Shown here one piece after another: positions 1 to 9,433 of a stretch of DNA of 58,584 nucleotides. Origin of the DNA: Desulfovibrio legallii (GTDB lineage Bacteria; Desulfobacterota; Desulfovibrionia; Desulfovibrionales; Desulfovibrionaceae); assembly GCF_004309735.1 (NCBI RefSeq), contig NZ_SIXC01000008.1:87597-146180 (forward strand), written 5' to 3'. Position 1 is the first letter of the stretch. Every line of letters starts with the position of its first letter. The position numbers were made by a program, and so were the translations under genes. The notes under the pieces are model-generated. The model was not told where the DNA came from and made no database searches. It was given only the letters and a program-made list of their open reading frames with translations.

Positions 1-242
1 TGGGGCTGGAGCGCGGCCCCTTCGGCGATGTGGAAGTCTGCGAAATCCTCATGCGCCGCTGGAAGCCCCTGGCCGACCGCCTGCGCCCCGAAGACCGCAT
101 GATCGCCCACACGGGTTTTCTTATCTTCTGCCGCCAACAAGACCAGAACGCCGACTTCCTCGCTCTGCGCCCCCTGGGCACCCGCGAACGCAAACAGGAA
201 GCCGCCCGCCGCGCCCGGCTGGAAGAAGGCGACGAAGCATAA
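1..242 (+). CDS. trmI: tRNA (adenine-N1)-methyltransferase, C-terminal end (partial)
   Basis: Only the last 79 residues are in the window; the gene enters from the left edge and stops with TAA at 240-242. The end of the SAM-dependent domain is visible: EVCEILMRRWKPLADRLRP followed by the HTGFL motif, which in the TrmI (m1A57/58) family lies in the last strands of the catalytic fold. The family methylates N1 of adenine in the T-loop of tRNA. The Arg/Glu-rich tail looks like a lineage extension. The family assignment rests on this short piece alone, so other class I methyltransferases of the same superfamily are not fully excluded. Confidence 0.62.
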   Translation, partial: GLERGPFGDVEVCEILMRRWKPLADRLRPEDRMIAHTGFLIFCRQQDQNADFLALRPLGTRERKQEAARRARLEEGDEA

Positions 243-367
243 ACGCCACTGCCGGTCCAGCCAGGACCACAGCCCAACGTTGCGTTCCGCCTTCCGGCGC
301 ACACTGGCAGAAGGACGCAAAATCGCCTCCACGGCGGGCGTCTGCGTACGCAGTCGCCCGGGCATTT

Positions 368-492
368 AGAGCATTTAACACTTGAAATGCTCGCTTACGG
401 CAGGCAAAAGCCTGCCTTCTCGCATTTCGTGGCAAGGATTTTCAAGAAAATCCTTGCAGAGCAGTTAGCTCATTTCATTCGCTAACTGCTCT
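368..492. repeat. 125-bp four-hairpin dispersed element, copy 1
   Basis: The element begins AGAGCATTT and ends CTAACTGCTCT, so its ends are short inverted repeats. Four hairpins follow one another: 369-376 with 385-392; 399-405 with 410-416 (loop AAAA); 434-443 with 446-455; 458-469 with 481-492. A second copy at 21101-21225 matches at 123 of 125 positions. The two differences are C469/G481 here against T21202/A21214 there, which are partners in the fourth stem, so pairing is kept. No transposase is nearby. Confidence 0.9.
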
Positions 493-525
493 AAAGTTGC
501 AATGCCCTGCTGTCTGAGGAAAAAA

Positions 526-560
526 TTCTTTGAAGGATGGGGGGAGGGAGAAAACGTTTG
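526..560. repeat. TTTGAAGGATG/AAACGTTT intergenic repeat, copy A
   Basis: This stretch contains TTTGAAGGATGGGGGG and, slightly downstream, AAAACGTTT. Related words occur at 28705-28748 (reverse strand) and 51629-51659, always at gene ends. It probably belongs to a family of intergenic or terminator-associated repeats. It does not form a strong hairpin by itself. Confidence 0.5.
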
Positions 561-684
561 GTCAGCTGCAGCCTTTGCGACGAAAAAAGCTACGGATGAA
601 GGCAGCCGCGATCAAAAGTTCCCTTTCCCCCACAAGCATTCCCCCACAACTTTCCCCACAACCGTCCCACAGACTTCTCCCTCT

Positions 685-1746
685 CTACAGTCGTCCGCCC
701 TGGGCAAAGGCCGCGGCGGCGGCGGCTTGGCGGTGGGCCGGGGGCAGGTGGGCGGTGGCGGCGAGGGAAAGCATCAGCAGGACGCGGGCCTTGGCAGGGG
801 AAAGCATACCGGAGGGGATGAAAGGGGCGTAGCCCGGCAAAGGGGTGACGGGCCCCGCACCGGTGCGGCTGGCGCGGACCACGGTAAGGCCCTGGCCTGC
901 GGCCTCACGCAGAAGGTCGCGCACGGCGCTGGGCATGGAGCCATTGCCCATGCCGGCCAGCACCAGGCCCTGGGCGTGGGCGGCGCTGTGACGCACCAGA
1001 TCTGTGGCCATGCCGGCGCAGGCGTAGAGCACGTCCACCCGGGGCAGATCGGCCCGGCCGGCCAGGGCGGCATAAGCGCCGGCCAGGGGGGCCGGGCCGC
1101 CGCAGTCGGCGAAAAAGAGGGCCTGCCCGTTGATGGCCCGCCCAAGGCCGCCGGATTCGGGCGCGGCAAAGGCTTCCACGTCCACGGTGGCGATTTTTAT
1201 GGCGGTGCGGGCGGAAAGGATACGGCCGTTCATGACCAACAGCGCGCCCCGGCCGCAGGCGGCGGGGCTGGCGGCCACGGCCACGGCGTCGCGGATGTTG
1301 ATGGGGCCGTCTGCGCTGAGGGAGGTGGCCGGGCGCATGGCCCCGGTGAGGACCACTGGTTTTTCGGGGGGCAGAGTCAGGTAAAGGTAGAAGGCGGATT
1401 CTTCCAGGGTGTCCGTGCCGTGGGTGAGCACTGCGCCGCAGGTTTCCGGATCCTGCAGGGCCAGAGCGCAGCCCTGAGCCAGCAGGGCCCAGTGCTCTGG
1501 AGTACAGTTTTCGCTGGGCAGGTTGGCGCACTGGCGGCGGACAATGCGCGCCACGCCTTCAATGCCGGGCAGACTTTCGAGCATGCGTTCCACGCCCAGC
1601 ACGCCGGCGGCGTAGTCGATCTGTTCCAGGGGGGAAGCCGCCACGCCGGCGATGGTGCCGCCCGTGGCCAGCAGGGCCACCTGGGGCAGGCTGACGGCGG
1701 GGGCGGCGGTTTGCACGTGGGAAACAGAGGGGCACAGAGGGGACAT
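685..1746 (-). CDS. ansB: L-asparaginase, type II-like
   Basis: Hydrolyses L-asparagine to aspartate and ammonia. The 353-aa product has both catalytic threonine motifs: ATGGTIAG (residues 27-34, nucleophile Thr31) and THGTDTLEE (108-116, Thr111-Asp112). Lys184 in ARTAIKIATVDVEAF corresponds to the third-triad lysine of E. coli AnsB. I see no convincing signal peptide, so a cytoplasmic location is more likely than the periplasmic one of E. coli AnsB. The ATG lies 5 nt after the stop of the diguanylate cyclase gene, and an AAGGAG runs into that stop codon, so the two genes are very probably co-transcribed. A glutaminase-asparaginase activity is possible. Confidence 0.88.
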   Translation of the reverse strand: MSPLCPSVSHVQTAAPAVSLPQVALLATGGTIAGVAASPLEQIDYAAGVLGVERMLESLPGIEGVARIVRRQCANLPSENCTPEHWALLAQGCALALQDPETCGAVLTHGTDTLEESAFYLYLTLPPEKPVVLTGAMRPATSLSADGPINIRDAVAVAASPAACGRGALLVMNGRILSARTAIKIATVDVEAFAAPESGGLGRAINGQALFFADCGGPAPLAGAYAALAGRADLPRVDVLYACAGMATDLVRHSAAHAQGLVLAGMGNGSMPSAVRDLLREAAGQGLTVVRASRTGAGPVTPLPGYAPFIPSGMLSPAKARVLLMLSLAATAHLPPAHRQAAAAAAFAQGGRL

Positions 1747-1751
1747 ACGGG

Positions 1752-4700
1752 TCAGGACTCCTTGGCGGGGTGCGGCCGTTGCCGCGTTGCGGCTTCCTGG
1801 GGGGCGGCGTCCGGGGCCGGCTGTGCAGCTTCCGGGGCTGCAGGGTTGAGCGCTACGGCGTTGGGCTGCGGGGCGTCCGCGGCTGGCGTTTCAGGGGCAT
1901 GGGGCGCATCCGCCGGGGGCAGGGCCGCGTCCTGGGCGGACATATCCGGGAAAAAGGCGTGGAAGGAGCCTGTGCCGGCAATGTCCGTCACCTCGTCAAA
2001 GAAGGTGTAGCGGTTTTTGCCCGTTTCCTTGGCATAGTAGAGGGCAGCGTCCGCGCGCTGCAGGGCCTCTTCATAATTGCTTTCTGTTCCGTCAAAGAGA
2101 TAGACGCCGATGCTGGCGGTAACATCCACCTTCTGGCCCTCGCGGGCGTAGGAAAGACGCAACGCGGCCAGCACGGCCTCAGCCCTGGCCTGCAGCACCT
2201 CACGGGTGATGCCGCGCAAAAAGATACAAAATTCGTCGCCGCCGAAGCGGCCCAGAATATCCACATTGCGGAATGTGCGTTTGAGGGCCTCGGCCACGTC
2301 CACCAGGGCCACATCGCCCACCACATGGCCGAGAGTGTCATTAAGCACCTTAAAATTGTCCAGATCCATGAACATAAGTGCGTCCGTCCGGTTGCCTTCG
2401 GGACGCGCGGGCATACAGGAGCGCACCTGCTCTCTGAAGGCCGCCTTGTTCAGGAGGTCCGTAAGGCTGTCGCGTTGCGAACGGCGTTCCAGTTCGGCCC
2501 GTCGCCGCACCTCCTCATCAATGTCCACGATTTTGCCGATGAGGCGCAGCGGCGCGCCGTCCCTGCTGATGCGCGTGACCTGAATGCGGCACCAGATGTA
2601 GCGGCCCTCCACGGTGGGAATGCGCATGACGCTGAAGGCGGTGTGTTCGCCCGCATAGATCCTGCGGCGCAGTTCCAGCAAGGCGGGCTTGTCGTCGGGG
2701 TGCACCACATGGGCATTGCGCGGGCGGCCGCCGGAATTGAACAAGGGGGTGGCCTCGCGCCCGAATTTGGCGAAAAAGTTGGGGGAGCACTGAAACTGAC
2801 GTTTTTCCGTATCCACATCAAAGATAATGTCCTGGGATTGCTCCACCAGGATGCGGTAGCGTTCTTTTTCCTGTTCCAGTTCGTCCTGCATATGTTTCTG
2901 TTCGGTAATGTCCACTACCACACAATGGAAGAGGGGGGCGGGACCGTCTTCTCCCGGCGCCGGCGCGCCGCGCAGCAGCACGGGCAGCCAGGTCTGGCCG
3001 CGGTGGCGCAGGCGCAGCTCCAGGCTCAGGGCGGTCGTGCTGTTGCTCATGGCCGCGCGCAGCCTGTCCGCGTCTTCCGGGGGCAGCCAGGTGACGAGGG
3101 CGTCTTCCTGGGGCGGCGCGCTGTGGCCCAACAGCCGCCAAAAACCCGTATTGGCCTGAGCGATATGCAGGGACGGATCCGCCAGGAGGCTGATGACGCC
3201 GCCGTTGATATTGGCCGTCAGGGCGCTCAGGCGGCGTTCGCTTTCCTGCGTGGCCCTGTGCGAACGTCGGCGCAGATATGCGGCATAGGTGGCAAAGACC
3301 GCCAAAAACAGCACCAGCTCCACTGCCAGCAGAATTGCGGCACGGTGCTCATAGAGCAGATCCTTCAGGGAACTTGGGGCCACCATGCTGGAAATGTTAT
3401 CGGAAATGATCTGGCTCTTGTCCCGCTCGTCCAGGTCGTTCAGAGTCTTGTTGAGGATGGAAAGCAGTTGGGGCGGCATGGAGGGGCTCAGGGCCAGACG
3501 GTCGTCCTCGTGGTCCTGATATTCGGTCAGAAAGGTGATGTCCTTGTACTGTGGGCGGGTGAGCAGGTAGGTGACTTCCAGCGAGGTATAGAGCAGGGCG
3601 TCGGCCTCTCCGCGAACCACGGCGTCCAGGCAGGCGGCCGCGTCGGGATAACGTCGCAGCCGGGCTTTGGGGAAGGTGGCGCGCCCATAGTGGCTGCCGC
3701 CGCGCCAGCCGTCCAGCAGGGCCAGCGTAAAGGGTTTGTCCGGGGTCAGGACTGTGCCGCGGCGCACATAGAGGTGCAGGCTGCTGCGCAGCAGAGGGGC
3801 GGAAAGCCGCTGCAACGTGGCCTGTTTGAGCTGGTCCAGATACATAAGGCCGACGCCCAGGCCTATGCTGTCGTTGGCGAAGTATTCTTCCAGATCCCGT
3901 TTTTTATCCGTAAGCGGCACAAAGGTGAAGTTCAGGCCGCTGCGCTTGCCCAGCAGACGGACAATGTCCGGCAGGATGCCGCGGGCCAGACCCGTGGCGG
4001 GGTCGCGCCAGGACAGGGGCTTGCGGTCGGGGTTGTAGCCCACACGCAGCAAGGGCGCGGCGGCAATAAAGTCCTGTTCGCTTCTGCTCAGGGGGGTTTG
4101 GTAACTGCGGACCAGGTAGCTGCGGGCCAGGCGGTTTTCCAGGTCGGGCTGTTCCAGCTTTATCTGGGCCACGGCATGGTTCATTTCAGCCATGAGGGCC
4201 TGGTGTTGCGGCGTGGTGATGTAGTAGAAAGGCGCGGGGTCGTATTTGGCCAGCAGCTTTTCGTCATCGCGCAGGTTGAAGACAATGCCCAGGATGGCGT
4301 CCACCGTGCCGGCGCGCATGGCTTGGCGAGCGTCCTCCATGTCTTCAAAGACCTGCAGCGGGGGGGGGCTGAAGTCATTGCGCCGGGCAAAGGAGGCAAA
4401 GTTCTGGCGCCAGAAGGGAGCGCGCGCCGTACCGATGCGCAGCCCGGCAAAAGCCGGAAAATCCTCATAGGTAAGTGCGGTATTTTTGCTCAGGGTGACC
4501 AGGGCCGTAAAGGTGGTGCCGCTGGGGTAGAGGCAGAACAGGTAGCGTTTTTCCCGTTCCGGCGAATGCAGCGTGGGCCCCAGCAGGTCAATGCGGTCCT
4601 CGTCCAGGGCTTTCTGAGCTTCTGTCCAGTTGTTCAGCACCACGGGGGCGAGGGTCCAGCCCGTGTACTTGGACACTTGCTCCAGATAGGCAAAGTTGTA

Positions 4701-4850
4701 CCCGGTAACAACGTTGTCTTCTATGCGGTTGAAGCCGGGCATAGGGAACACCCCCACCCGGACCACGCGGGATTCCTGAGTCATGGCGGAAACAGGCGCC
4801 GCCAAAACAGACAGGAGGGCGAGGAGCAGGAGGCTGAGGTGCCGGAGCAT
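1752..4850 (-). CDS. Periplasmic-sensing PAS-PAS-GGDEF diguanylate cyclase
   Basis: The 1032-aa membrane protein is predicted to make cyclic di-GMP. Domain order: signal peptide (1-22), two type 3 solute-binding-protein modules as used by polar amino acid transporters (about 30-240 and 268-485), one transmembrane helix (about 504-526), two PAS domains (about 540-650 and 665-785) and a GGDEF domain (about 790-955). The active-site motif GGDEF is intact at 870-874. RNVD at 861-864, five residues upstream, fits the product-inhibition I-site. An Ala/Pro-rich tail of about 70 residues follows. The tandem binding modules suggest sensing of an amino acid-like ligand in the periplasm. It precedes asparaginase in the same operon, which suggests but does not prove an Asn or Asp ligand. 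Confidence 0.9.
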   Translation of the reverse strand: MLRHLSLLLLALLSVLAAPVSAMTQESRVVRVGVFPMPGFNRIEDNVVTGYNFAYLEQVSKYTGWTLAPVVLNNWTEAQKALDEDRIDLLGPTLHSPEREKRYLFCLYPSGTTFTALVTLSKNTALTYEDFPAFAGLRIGTARAPFWRQNFASFARRNDFSPPPLQVFEDMEDARQAMRAGTVDAILGIVFNLRDDEKLLAKYDPAPFYYITTPQHQALMAEMNHAVAQIKLEQPDLENRLARSYLVRSYQTPLSRSEQDFIAAAPLLRVGYNPDRKPLSWRDPATGLARGILPDIVRLLGKRSGLNFTFVPLTDKKRDLEEYFANDSIGLGVGLMYLDQLKQATLQRLSAPLLRSSLHLYVRRGTVLTPDKPFTLALLDGWRGGSHYGRATFPKARLRRYPDAAACLDAVVRGEADALLYTSLEVTYLLTRPQYKDITFLTEYQDHEDDRLALSPSMPPQLLSILNKTLNDLDERDKSQIISDNISSMVAPSSLKDLLYEHRAAILLAVELVLFLAVFATYAAYLRRRSHRATQESERRLSALTANINGGVISLLADPSLHIAQANTGFWRLLGHSAPPQEDALVTWLPPEDADRLRAAMSNSTTALSLELRLRHRGQTWLPVLLRGAPAPGEDGPAPLFHCVVVDITEQKHMQDELEQEKERYRILVEQSQDIIFDVDTEKRQFQCSPNFFAKFGREATPLFNSGGRPRNAHVVHPDDKPALLELRRRIYAGEHTAFSVMRIPTVEGRYIWCRIQVTRISRDGAPLRLIGKIVDIDEEVRRRAELERRSQRDSLTDLLNKAAFREQVRSCMPARPEGNRTDALMFMDLDNFKVLNDTLGHVVGDVALVDVAEALKRTFRNVDILGRFGGDEFCIFLRGITREVLQARAEAVLAALRLSYAREGQKVDVTASIGVYLFDGTESNYEEALQRADAALYYAKETGKNRYTFFDEVTDIAGTGSFHAFFPDMSAQDAALPPADAPHAPETPAADAPQPNAVALNPAAPEAAQPAPDAAPQEAATRQRPHPAKES

Positions 4851-5055
4851 AGGCGGCCTTCGTGGTGGTAGACGTTGGCGCGCAACGACGCGCTGAGCGG
4901 GCGGAAACCACGCCGGGAGCCCGGCCAGAGGCAGCGCAGCCGGGGTGCCGCCTTTCCGCCCTGCGGCGCGCGGGCCTCAAAACGCGCGGGACATCAAAGA
5001 GCGCATGCCCTTGACGGGTCGCGCGGCCCGGCGAAAAACGGGCCGGGAAAAACCT

Positions 5056-5958
5056 TCAGGCCACGCCGCGTTGCCGCCGCAGCACAAACAGGCGCGCGGC
5101 CAGGGCCTCCAGCACTCTGGCGGGAGTGACCCCATAGCGCAGGGCTTCCTGCGCTTCCGCAAGCCAGCGGCAGGCTACGGCGCGCCCGGTCGCATCCAGC
5201 GGAGCCAGGGCCGCGTCCAGCCGTTGCGGCGTCGCATTGGCCGCCAGAACGCGGATCATGGCTTTCTGACAGGCCAGCAGCAAGGCGTCGGCGCCGGCCG
5301 CATCCATGGCGCCCTTGGCCGAGGCGCGCTCAAGAAAGCCTTGCCCGGTCTCCAAAAAAACGGCCAGGGCGTCCTCCCAGGGGGCCAAGGCGGCTTCAGC
5401 CGCCGTATCGGGCTGCCAGGGCAGCGTGAGGCAAAAAGCGCGCGAAACCAGGGTGGGCAAGAGCTGTTCCCGCTGGGGGGCCAGCAGCACAAAAACCGTG
5501 GTGGCCGAGGGCTCCTCCAGCGCTTTGAGCAGGGCGTTGGCAGCCTCGTCCCTGGTCTGGCCCAGCCCCATGAGCAAAACTACCCGGCGGCCCCCGCCGT
5601 GAGGAGCGTCGCGCAGCCGCCGACGCAGCAGGCGCACGTTTTCCATGGTAAAGGCGCGCACCAGGCCAGGGTTTTCCGTATCTTCCCGGTTGCTGATGCC
5701 GCCATCGTAGGCAGCCAGATCCAGATGCTCGCCGCCGGCCATCTGGCGGCATACGGGGCAGGCCAGGCAGGGTGCGCCCGCGACAGCGACCTGCGCACAA
5801 TTGCAGCACATGGCCCAGTAGAGCGCCATATCCCGACGTTGGGCCGCACTGCCGCCTTCCAGCAGAAGCACCTGCGGCGGGGCGGCCGCCAAGCGGCACA
5901 ATACGGCCTTGAAAGCGTCAAAGGCCGGAGAGGCCAGCGCGGGCAGCAGCGCGTCCAT
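5056..5958 (-). CDS. holB: DNA polymerase III delta' subunit
   Basis: A clamp-loader subunit of the DNA polymerase III holoenzyme. The 300-aa product has the Cys-rich zinc region CNCAQVAVAGAPCLACPVC and the AAA+ segment VVLLMGLGQTRDEAANALLK followed by ALEEPSATTVFVLLA, characteristic of delta'/gamma subunits. The P-loop is degenerate (LLLEGGSAAQRRD, no lysine), as expected for delta', which does not hydrolyse ATP. I chose the ATG at 5958. A TTG at 5973 would add five residues and sit 4 nt from the purA stop. The gene follows purA closely and is probably in its transcript. Confidence 0.85.
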   Translation of the reverse strand: MDALLPALASPAFDAFKAVLCRLAAAPPQVLLLEGGSAAQRRDMALYWAMCCNCAQVAVAGAPCLACPVCRQMAGGEHLDLAAYDGGISNREDTENPGLVRAFTMENVRLLRRRLRDAPHGGGRRVVLLMGLGQTRDEAANALLKALEEPSATTVFVLLAPQREQLLPTLVSRAFCLTLPWQPDTAAEAALAPWEDALAVFLETGQGFLERASAKGAMDAAGADALLLACQKAMIRVLAANATPQRLDAALAPLDATGRAVACRWLAEAQEALRYGVTPARVLEALAARLFVLRRQRGVA

Positions 5959-5977
5959 GGGGGCAGCCCGCAAACCC

Positions 5978-7594
<1,617 letters not shown>

Positions 7595-8011
7595 CTACAG
7601 GGGCGGGGTTTCTGGGGTGGGATCCGAGTCTTCGGGGGCGGGGTCCACATCAGGGTTCACGCCCGGGTTGCCCGTCGCGTCCGCGTCTTCACGGGCAGGG
7701 CGAAAGGCCAAAACGCGGCAGTGACTGGGGGGCGGGGTTTCAGGCTGCTGCAGGTCAAAGTCGGGCAGCAGGGGGGCCGCACCGGGCAGATCGGCGTCGG
7801 GGGCCTGGCTCTGCCGGGCCCAGTGATAGTTGAACAGCTGATTTTTCCAGCGCTTGGCCTGGATAAGCGAAAAGACCAGAGCGGCCTCTTCCCAACGCTT
7901 GGTGGGCTCGAACCGGCTGGTCTGGGTGGCGTATTTGCTCCACAGCGACATGAGCGAGGCTTCGTCAATGGCGTCTAGTTGTCGGGCCAGACGGAGCAGC
8001 AGCTTTTCCAT
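7595..8011 (-). CDS. Conserved hypothetical protein, 138 aa
   Basis: I do not recognise a family. The ATG at 8011 is preceded by GGGAGGAATC, a clear ribosome binding site. Residues 1-75 look like a compact helical domain (MEKLLLRLARQLDAIDEAS and a Trp-rich stretch around WSKYATQTSRFEPTKRWEE). The last 60 residues are rich in Pro, Asp and Glu and probably disordered. No membrane helix or cysteine motif is visible. It is divergent from the AICAR transformylase gene, about 140 bp apart. Confidence 0.7.
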   Translation of the reverse strand: MEKLLLRLARQLDAIDEASLMSLWSKYATQTSRFEPTKRWEEAALVFSLIQAKRWKNQLFNYHWARQSQAPDADLPGAAPLLPDFDLQQPETPPPSHCRVLAFRPAREDADATGNPGVNPDVDPAPEDSDPTPETPPL

Positions 8012-8152
8012 GATTCCTCCCATTGGGCGAGATAGTGTACGTCGCCCTGGCCGCCGCGTCAACGCGGGAGGGGCGCCAGTGCGCGGGGCTGGCTGTTTGC
8101 GGCGCTTTGTGCTATGCACCGACTTTCTTACCAGTCAAGCGCGGAGGCACTC

Positions 8153-9430
8153 ATGGCGGACCTCAAATCCATGTACAGCACCGTCCACAAGGACGCTTTC
8201 CCCGATACCCTGACCATATTGCTGGGGGACGAAAAACTCGTCTACCACAAACGCACCTGGACCCTCGACAAGGAGGAAAAAGGCCTGCGTTACGGCGAAA
8301 ATCCGGACCAGCCCGCCGCGCTCTACGCCCTGGCGGAGGGTTCGTTGAGCTGCGGGGGCCTCAACTGGCGGGGACCGGGCAACGGCATTGTTTCGGCCCT
8401 GACCGAAGGGCAGATGCTGCAGGCCGGCAAGCACCCCGGCAAGACAAACCTCACGGACGTGGACAACGGGGCCAACATTCTGCAGTACCTTACGGACCGC
8501 CCGGCCGCGCTCATCCTCAAGCACAACAATCCCTGCGGCGCGGCCTGGAGCCGCGAGGGCCTGGGTACGGCCCTGGACAAGGCTTTCTGGTGCGACCGCA
8601 TCGCCGCCTTTGGCGGGGCTGTGGTGGTCAACCGCCCCTTTACCCGTGAGGCTGCAGAAATGGTGGCCGCCAACTACTTTGAAGTGGTGGCCGCCCCGGC
8701 CTTTGAGGAAGGCGCAGTGGACATCCTCAAGAGCCGCAAAAATCTGCGCATTATGGAACTGCCCGGCCTGGGGCGGCTGGAAGAGCTGACCCATTCGGCC
8801 TTCCTGGACGTCAAAAGCCTGGCGGACGGCGGCATCATTGTGCAGAAATCCTTTGTGAACCGCATTCTCACGGACGCGGACTTTCTGCCCGCCACGGCCT
8901 CCACCAGAGAGGGCCTTGCCGTCACCGCCCGCGCGCCCAGCAAGGCGGAGCTGGACGATCTGCGCTTTGCCTGGGCCGTGGAGGCCGGAGTGACCTCCAA
9001 TTCCGTCATCTTTGCCCGCGACGGAGCCACCCTGGCCATCGGCACCGGCGAGCAGGACCGGGTGGGCTGCGTGGAACTGGCGGCCCACAAAGCGCGTACC
9101 AAGTATGCAGATATGCTGGCCTTTCGTGAAAAAGGCCTGTCCCTCTACGAGCTCAAACAAAAGGCCGTTACCGATGCGGACGCGGCCCGCACCCTGGAAG
9201 ACATTGCGCGCCGCACCGAAGAAGCCCGCGGCGGGCTGACGGGTTCCGTGCTGGTTTCGGACGGCTTCTTCCCCTTCCGTGACGGGGTGGACGTGGCCGT
9301 GGCTCAGGGCGTGCGGGCCATTGCCCAGCCCGGCGGCTCCTTGCGCGACGCCGAGGTCATCATGGCCTGCAACGAAGCCCAACCCCAGGTGGCCATGGTC
9401 TTTACGGGCCAGCGCTCCTTCAAGCACTAG
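8153..9430 (+). CDS. purH: Stand-alone AICAR transformylase (PurH C-terminal domain)
   Basis: Transfers a formyl group to AICAR in the penultimate step of IMP synthesis. The 425-aa protein corresponds only to the transformylase half of bifunctional PurH. LKHNNPCGAAW contains the Lys-His pair of the active site, and VTSNSVIFARDGATLAIGTG and GFFPFRDGVD match conserved segments. The ATG at 8153 follows GGAGG with good spacing, so this is a real start and not a truncated bifunctional gene. The IMP cyclohydrolase (MGS-like) half is absent from the window and must be supplied elsewhere or by an unrelated enzyme. Confidence 0.9.
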   Translation: MADLKSMYSTVHKDAFPDTLTILLGDEKLVYHKRTWTLDKEEKGLRYGENPDQPAALYALAEGSLSCGGLNWRGPGNGIVSALTEGQMLQAGKHPGKTNLTDVDNGANILQYLTDRPAALILKHNNPCGAAWSREGLGTALDKAFWCDRIAAFGGAVVVNRPFTREAAEMVAANYFEVVAAPAFEEGAVDILKSRKNLRIMELPGLGRLEELTHSAFLDVKSLADGGIIVQKSFVNRILTDADFLPATASTREGLAVTARAPSKAELDDLRFAWAVEAGVTSNSVIFARDGATLAIGTGEQDRVGCVELAAHKARTKYADMLAFREKGLSLYELKQKAVTDADAARTLEDIARRTEEARGGLTGSVLVSDGFFPFRDGVDVAVAQGVRAIAQPGGSLRDAEVIMACNEAQPQVAMVFTGQRSFKH

Positions 9431-9433
9431 GCC

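Larger units (their letters stand above)
243..684. other. Gene-free stretch between trmI and asparaginase
   Basis: The two flanking genes are convergent. The stretch holds the 125-bp four-hairpin element (368-492), a member of the TTTGAAGGATG repeat family (526-560) and a run of CCCCCACA-type blocks (614-660) resembling the arms of the terminators at 28673 and 40718. I see no coding potential with a ribosome binding site. Confidence 0.6.

Noticed and set aside
368-492. CRISPR repeat or IS terminus
   Set aside because: Only two distant copies, no spacers, no cas or transposase gene, and the internal structure is four separate hairpins rather than one repeat unit.
1770-4871. 1033-codon open frame on the plus strand
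   Set aside because: It is the exact antisense of the diguanylate cyclase gene. Its Gly/His/Gln-rich composition is the usual shadow in GC-rich DNA and no domain or ribosome binding site is seen.
8153-9430. Truncated or frameshifted bifunctional purH
   Set aside because: The start has a strong ribosome binding site and the upstream sequence contains no remnant of an IMP cyclohydrolase domain.
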